In this document: piece after piece, positions 58,187 to 64,000 of the stretch | Position numbering within the stretch: the first letter of the stretch is position 1 | Layout of the letters: each line of letters opens with the position of its first letter | NCBI GenBank assembly: GCA_005656395.1 | Contig: SRSI01000076.1 | Location: forward strand, 54,496 to 118,495 | Direction: 5' to 3' | DNA length: 64,000 nt | DNA from: Strongyloides papillosus | Lineage: Eukaryota; Nematoda; Chromadorea; Rhabditida; Strongyloididae | Made by a program: the position numbers and the translations under genes | Notes under the pieces: model-generated | What the model saw: the letters and a program-made list of their open reading frames with translations, nothing else | Databases searched by the model: none | Told to the model about the DNA's origin: nothing

Positions 58187-61150
58187 CAGGTGGTCATACA
58201 TATACTATTTTAGGTACCATTCAAACACAGTCAAAAGCTGGTTTACCAACAACAATGTCAATTTTTGATCAAAATAATAACTCAATATGTAGTGGAAATC
58301 CGTTCCAGACAATTGAGGAAGAATTTGGTATTAGTTCATCATGTACTATACAAAACGATGGAAATTACTATGTTCAATTAGATTCAAATTATTTCCCAAC
58401 TGAAACTTTCCAAGTCAGAATAGTTGAATTTAACGCTAATTTTGGATATAAATTATCATTCCTTGATTCAGAATAGCAAACAATCCGATTCACCATTGTA
58501 TGGTATAGAAACACCAATAAAAATTTTGTTCATTCCTTATAATGATGGTGGGTTAAATGAGAATGACTCTAATCTAACTGTAACAATATTGATTCAACAC
58601 AAAAAACTATCTTTACTTCACAAACTACCTATAATGGAGAATATTCATACTCTACAAATAATAATTGGTTTTGTAATAATGCTAATAAAATGTACTACAT
58701 TCAAATTAAATCACAAAAAGAATCAAGAATATATTCATATACATGTTTAGATACTAATGGTGGAGGATCAACTCCAGGGATCGAAATGTCCACCATGGGT
58801 CAATCAAAATGATTGTACAACTCCCATTTGTAGTAATGGAGGAAAATTAATTGAAGGTGTTTGTTCATGTCCAGTTAATTATACAGGTCCTTATTGTGAT
58901 CATTATATTAGTACATGTACAAATGATGACGATATCTATTATAACGATTTTACAACATCCTTAATTTTTGTTGTTGATCTACAAAACACTAAATTAGATG
59001 ATCTTAAACAACAATTTAAGTATATTGAAGATAATTCTGATAATCTTGGTCAAAAAGAATATATACTTTTTACGTATAATTCAGGATCCGATGTTATACC
59101 ATCAAATATGAATATTTATGTTACAAGTGAAAAGAAAAAGTTATTTTATGAATTATCACAATTAACTACAGTTTCAGGTGGTACACCAACACCAGGAGCA
59201 CATGTTAATTATTTAAAAGCTGTCCTGTCAAGACAATCATCATCAAAATCAGTCCTCTTATGGAATCCACATTACTGGCAATGTGGAGATAAAATTGATA
59301 TGGAACTTGTTGACTTAATCCTTAAAAAAAAGTGTTGATATAAGGATAATTTATTACAATCAAATATTACAAAACTGTGAAGATACGTCTTATTACTTAA
59401 TGTTAGGTAATGGATTATTTACAAAATACACAAGTAATTCAGGAACAGGAGACGATTCTTTTGGTTCTTATGTTGTAAATGGTTTGCTAAGTCCAGATAA
59501 TAGTACAGGTCTTATTGTTTATGATTCCTATTATAATTACGTTACTTCCATATGCAATGAAACAATAACAACAACTATTTTTAACAATGGCATAAATCAA
59601 ATTTATGTTACATTAGATGGTCTTCAAATGGATCAAAATACAATGAATAGTGCTACATTATTATCATCAAATATTATTTTATTGATATGACAGGTTCTAC
59701 AAAGATGGATATTACTTTCACCTGTGAAAAAGCAACAACAACAAGAAGAGGATATATAGTAGAAGGACAATCACCTACAAAAATAGCTTATGGTTATACC
59801 TATGTAAATACTGATTCAGTTTAAAAACTATGCTCCTGTTACTTCAGTAGGCAATAATTATCTGTACTTTAATATTAAAGAATGTTTTGGTAGTGATAAT
59901 GAATTTATTTCTAATTATCCAATGGTGACTAATCAATATATCTATCCAATAAATGCTTCACCAAAAGCAATACCATCATTTGTTAATAGAAGAGATATTT
60001 GTAATAATAAATGGTTAGGAGAATTACCTTGTTCCCTAGAAAACACACCTAATTCAATCTTGAAAATAAAAATCACTGGAACCAATGATAATAAACAAGG
60101 ATTTTCAAAAATAGTAACGACTGTTTGCAAAGATCAAGGTTTGTTTATAATTATAATGACATTTAGATTATATTTTTTTAGTTGACTGTAGAAATGGAGG
60201 AAGTTTTCAAACGTCAATGGATTAGCACATGTGATCCATCATGGATTGGACAAGATTGTTCTATTCCTAAATGTTATCATGGTTACAAACGTTAATAATC
60301 AGCAATGTCTTTGTGATAAAGATTGGTATAGGTCCACATTGTAATAATAATTCTCCAACTCAACCAACAGGATCTTCAACAATTTCGCCAACTACTACAA
60401 CAGTTGCTACAACAACAGGTATGTTTATATAAGTAACAAATAGAAAATATATTTTTTTAGTTAATCCACAAGATTGTTACAGTAAATTAAATATTACTCT
60501 TGTACTGATATATTTGATGAAACCAACATGTCAATTCCATTATATCAAATGTAAGTTGTAATAATTATTCTGCTAATAATAATATAATTTTAAGTATATG
60601 AACTTTTATTCATCATTCCAACAAAATATTAAAGTGTTGGACCTACGAAGCAGGTAAATTTAGCTGCGGAATTTGCATCACAATATTCTTGCTTAACAGT
60701 TTTGTGGATATATCAAATATCGCATCTAATATAAATAACACAAAAAAATCTGATAGTATAAATGTAGATAGGTAAGATTTTTGTAAATAAAATAAGCTTA
60801 TCAAATTATTCCTGTATTTTTAGTACATTTAACTCAGATATCGGCGACCTATTATACATGTGTCAACAACCTGCGTTTATAAATTATTGTGATCCCCAAA
60901 AAAATAAATATTTTATTATTTTTTGGAGCAACGAATAAATTTAAAAATGATAATTGGTGCAGCAAATAGTTTATCAGCATTAAATGGAATAAAGAGTATA
61001 ATTTTTACCTATGGAGATGCTGCAGCAGATAATTCATGGTGGAATACTTGTTAGAAGGTTGGATAAACAAATAATCTCTCTGGAGATAATATTAAAATAT
61101 ATGATGGATCAAATTTTGACTACAGATATAATTTGAAACAGCAATGCTAG
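58187..61150 (+). pseudogene. Frameshifted 3' continuation of the EGF/vWA-like gene
   Basis: Coding sense continues but jumps frame many times. Segments are ~58163-58470 (NGSNSFVLTGGHTYTILG), ~58470-58590, ~58590-58780 (GEYSYSTNNNWFCNNANKMY), ~58757-59330 with an EGF module (CTTPICSNGGKLIEG ... CSCPVNYTGPYCDH) and a vWA-like start (TSLIFVVDLQNTKLD), 59335-59685, ~59680-59820, and 59830-60138. After an intron at 60139-60181 comes another EGF-like part (DCRNGGSF; CDPSWIGQDCSIPKC; QQCLCDKDWY) and a Thr-rich linker. Further introns lie at 60419-60460, 60551-60594 and 60772-60823. The last frame ends TAG 61148-61150. At least seven single-base shifts are needed. Splice sites stay intact, so recent decay or sequence error are both possible. 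Confidence 0.62.
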
Positions 61151-64000
61151 ATATATGTAGATTCGAAAATATTACATAAAATTCTAATATTTTCTATATA
61201 TAAAACAAAAAGAAATACAATGCATTTATATATTAGTTTTATTAAGAGTAATAAATATTGCTCACATATTTCTTTTTGATTATAAATTTATAAAATTGCT
61301 ATTTAAAGTTCTACATATATTTGGATTAATAAATAATTTATTATAAAAGTGTTTTTTTTAACTAAAAATAATTTTACTTGATTAATAATAAATTTCTATA
61401 TAGTAAAATTAAAAGGTTTTTATTGGTCTCCCTGTGTTGGTACAATTGATCTAGAAGAAAATACACCTAAATATTTTTCAAGGCTAATTTAATGTCTAAA
61501 ATTCACTTATTTTATAGACAATAAATTATAATAAAAGAGACATTTTATTCAAATTTATATAGATAATATTCATTTTCTTTACTTATCATATTAATATAAC
61601 GTGTAATATTAAAAGTATTTTTTATTCAAAAAACTTTGGAATGTGAGATTTTGATTAAATAATTTTACAAATGTAGAAAATAACATGATAAATTAGAATG
61701 TTATGAAAATAACCAATAAAAATTCAATCATCTAATCACATTAATTTATTATCATATTATATGAATCATTACCAATTTATGATTTGTTATTATCAACAGT
61801 CTAAAAATTATCTACTAAATATAAACTTAACTTCCGTAAATAATACTTAAATCATTGAAACTTATTGTAGCATTGGCTCAAAATTCATTGAATACAAAAA
61901 TGTACCGTTTGTTGCCGACTATATAATTACTTGAAATTTTATAACTGTTTAATTTAGCTTTTAAAATCTATAAATGTTAAAATTAATGTAATTTTATATC
62001 AAAAAGTAAAAGTTATTTCACGTTAATTATTTCCCAAAGTGTATTAGGAATAGTGAGTAATATTTCAAAAGTAAAAATTATACATAAAGTCAAAGGCAAA
62101 AATATTTGTTTTCTCAAAGTATTAGTCGACTTTTTTTATATTAATGAAAAAATAATACATTTTGTGCAAAGATAATGGTAAATTTAATTAATCATGTCGG
62201 TAAAAATAAAATGATGGTAATAAAAAAAAGAAAAATACATTAATATATGTTCGAATATAAATTGTTCTTCTAGGATTTCTTAGGGTAAAGCAAAGCATTT
62301 AAATCTGTTATAGTTAAAATTTTATTTAATTTTTCATACAAACTAATTAAACAATTTATCCTCATTTTAAAAAATACCATAGTTTTTTTCCTAGTGTTAT
62401 AGTATTGACTTAAAATAAAAAATATTTATGGAGATTAAATGTAAATATCAAATTTGCAATTCAATTATTGAAATTAAAAAATCATACCCAATAATGAATT
62501 TTTTTAAATCCACTATTACCTGCAATACAACTAAAATTAGTTATTGATTACATACTTTTTAAATGTTTTTTTTCTAAATAATATGAAAAATGATTCTATT
62601 TATGGATGATAATTGCAAAACTGTTTTAGTAAAGAAATTCTATTTCGATTATAAGTACATTGAATGTAAATTTTTTGTCACAATAGTATTAAATAATTAA
62701 AACATATAATATTTATATTATTACTAAAGTAATTGATGGAAGTAAAAACATATATTTTTTTTGAGTTTTATAAGGTATTGATTGATTATTTAATATTTAT
62801 GATATTTTAATATCAACAAAAAGAATACGTATGTTTTTCGTGACCATTTAATTTACAATATAATATCTTTAGCTATAAATAATATACTAATTAGAAAATT
62901 ATAAGCCAATTTTTAATATATGTGAAAGGAATAAAAAAATTTATTTGCTTTAAAAATATCCTTTAATAAGGTAGATATTTTACTAAACTAATCAACTAAA
63001 AAAATGCATTTTATCATCGTTATTATAAATTGACAAGATAAAAATATACTATTACAAGAAACATTATAATTATTAATCTATTTGACCCATATTATTCTAT
63101 AAAGGAAATTGGAAATAAGATTTTCAAAGAATTGGATAGCATATTTAAAAGTTTAGAGTCAGATTATGAGACATTATGAACAATAGTTTTTATTTTTTAA
63201 ATTATGTGATTTACATAAAATATAATTTATATATTTATCGTCACCAAATATTATAAATATTAATAAAACAACTGTTTGATAACGATGTGAGTATATGATA
63301 AAAGTACCACAACACACAAAAAGGTAATTTAAATTAAATCTAAAATTGTTATTCGTAAATTGTCATAAATTTAAATTTGTCAGAAGTAACAAGTTGAAGG
63401 AAAATAAAAATTAACTGACTATCACTATTGCTTAAAACATTTGTATAAAAATAGATCATTTACGTATTTGTTTTAGTCAAAATGTTTGCGATCTCATGCA
63501 CTTGATATTAACTACTACAAGAAAGTTAGTAAAACTATTTATGATATCTTTTAAAATAATAAAATTTACTCTTAAAGGTAATGTATTTTGTTATATCAAT
63601 AACTGAAATTTTAGTAAATCAAAAACAATTACAAATAAATATTGTATGCATTTACTACAATTTGAAGATCTATTTGAGTCAATATTCTACTAGAAATTAT
63701 ATAAATCATTATTTACACCGATTTTTTGGACATTTTAAAAGGAAATATTAAACTTAAATTTTATATATTTAAAATCTGCTAACAAAATGATTAAAGATTT
63801 TATCAATTTCTGTTCATTTAGTTGTTTTATATCCAATAGAAAAAAATTCTTTTTTACGATAAATCAAGTGTTCTGACAGATAATTTTTACCTACAGATAA
63901 TAATTTAGAATAGATATCAAATGTAAAGCAATCATTCACAATAACTATTATAACTTAATAAACATACCAAAATACCTTATAGACATTAGGTTTAAATCAC
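61151..64000. other. A+T-rich region without recognised features
   Basis: No open frame with protein-like composition, RNA gene or repeat was recognised on either strand in the last ~2.85 kb. Confidence 0.45.

Overview
The window is eukaryotic, very A+T-rich DNA. Genes are cut by very short introns (44-56 bp, GTAAGT-like donors, TTTTAG acceptors), host proteins look nematode-like (ground-like-type secreted protein, Ly6-type GPI protein, EGF-rich secreted protein), and the whole stretch is rich in Tc1/mariner and Ty3/gypsy elements. The best guess is a clade IV nematode of the Strongyloides/Parastrongyloides type. That is inference from style, not a database match.

Layout. 1-553: end of a Ty3/gypsy pol, followed by a probable LTR. 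1251-2760: nine tandem copies of a ~176 bp satellite. 2800-7215: a complete minus-strand Ty3/gypsy element with identical 172 bp LTRs. 8137-8611: a two-exon Ly6/uPAR-like GPI protein gene. 8790-14103: a TA-flanked inverted-repeat element split by a young 4.37 kb Ty3/gypsy element with identical 127 bp LTRs, a perfect 5 bp target duplication and a stop codon inside gag. 14124-16350: a Tc1/mariner relative with ~330 bp terminal inverted repeats. 17253-18137: a deleted mariner. 18364-19622: C1GALT1 (core 1 beta-1,3-galactosyltransferase). 20370-22930: a decayed unknown coding sequence. 23361-25585: an old TA-flanked element. 25590-35170: a LINE opened by nested insertions, among them a 4.3 kb inverted-repeat element with an 8 bp target duplication that carries a broken ubiquitin-specific protease gene. 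35232-36504 and 36550-36834: two more mariner copies.

The right half is the host-gene half: a tiny neuropeptide gene (allatostatin C/somatostatin-like, 41180-41549), the acetyl-CoA transporter SLC33A1 (45801-50992) with an antisense secreted-protein gene inside its third intron (48472-48905), an SGSM3-type TBC-SH3-RUN RabGAP (52393-54938), and a secreted EGF/vWA-like gene (55538-61150) whose 3' half is broken by many frameshifts. The stretches 36.8-41.2, 41.6-45.8 and 61.2-64.0 kb show no convincing genes.

The host genes do not form a pathway. C1GALT1 (Golgi O-glycosylation) and SLC33A1 (ER/Golgi acetyl-CoA import) both serve the secretory pathway, SGSM3 regulates vesicle GTPases, and the small genes encode secreted or surface products. 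Several genes (Ly6-like, neuropeptide, nested ground-like) were assembled here by reading splice signals by eye.
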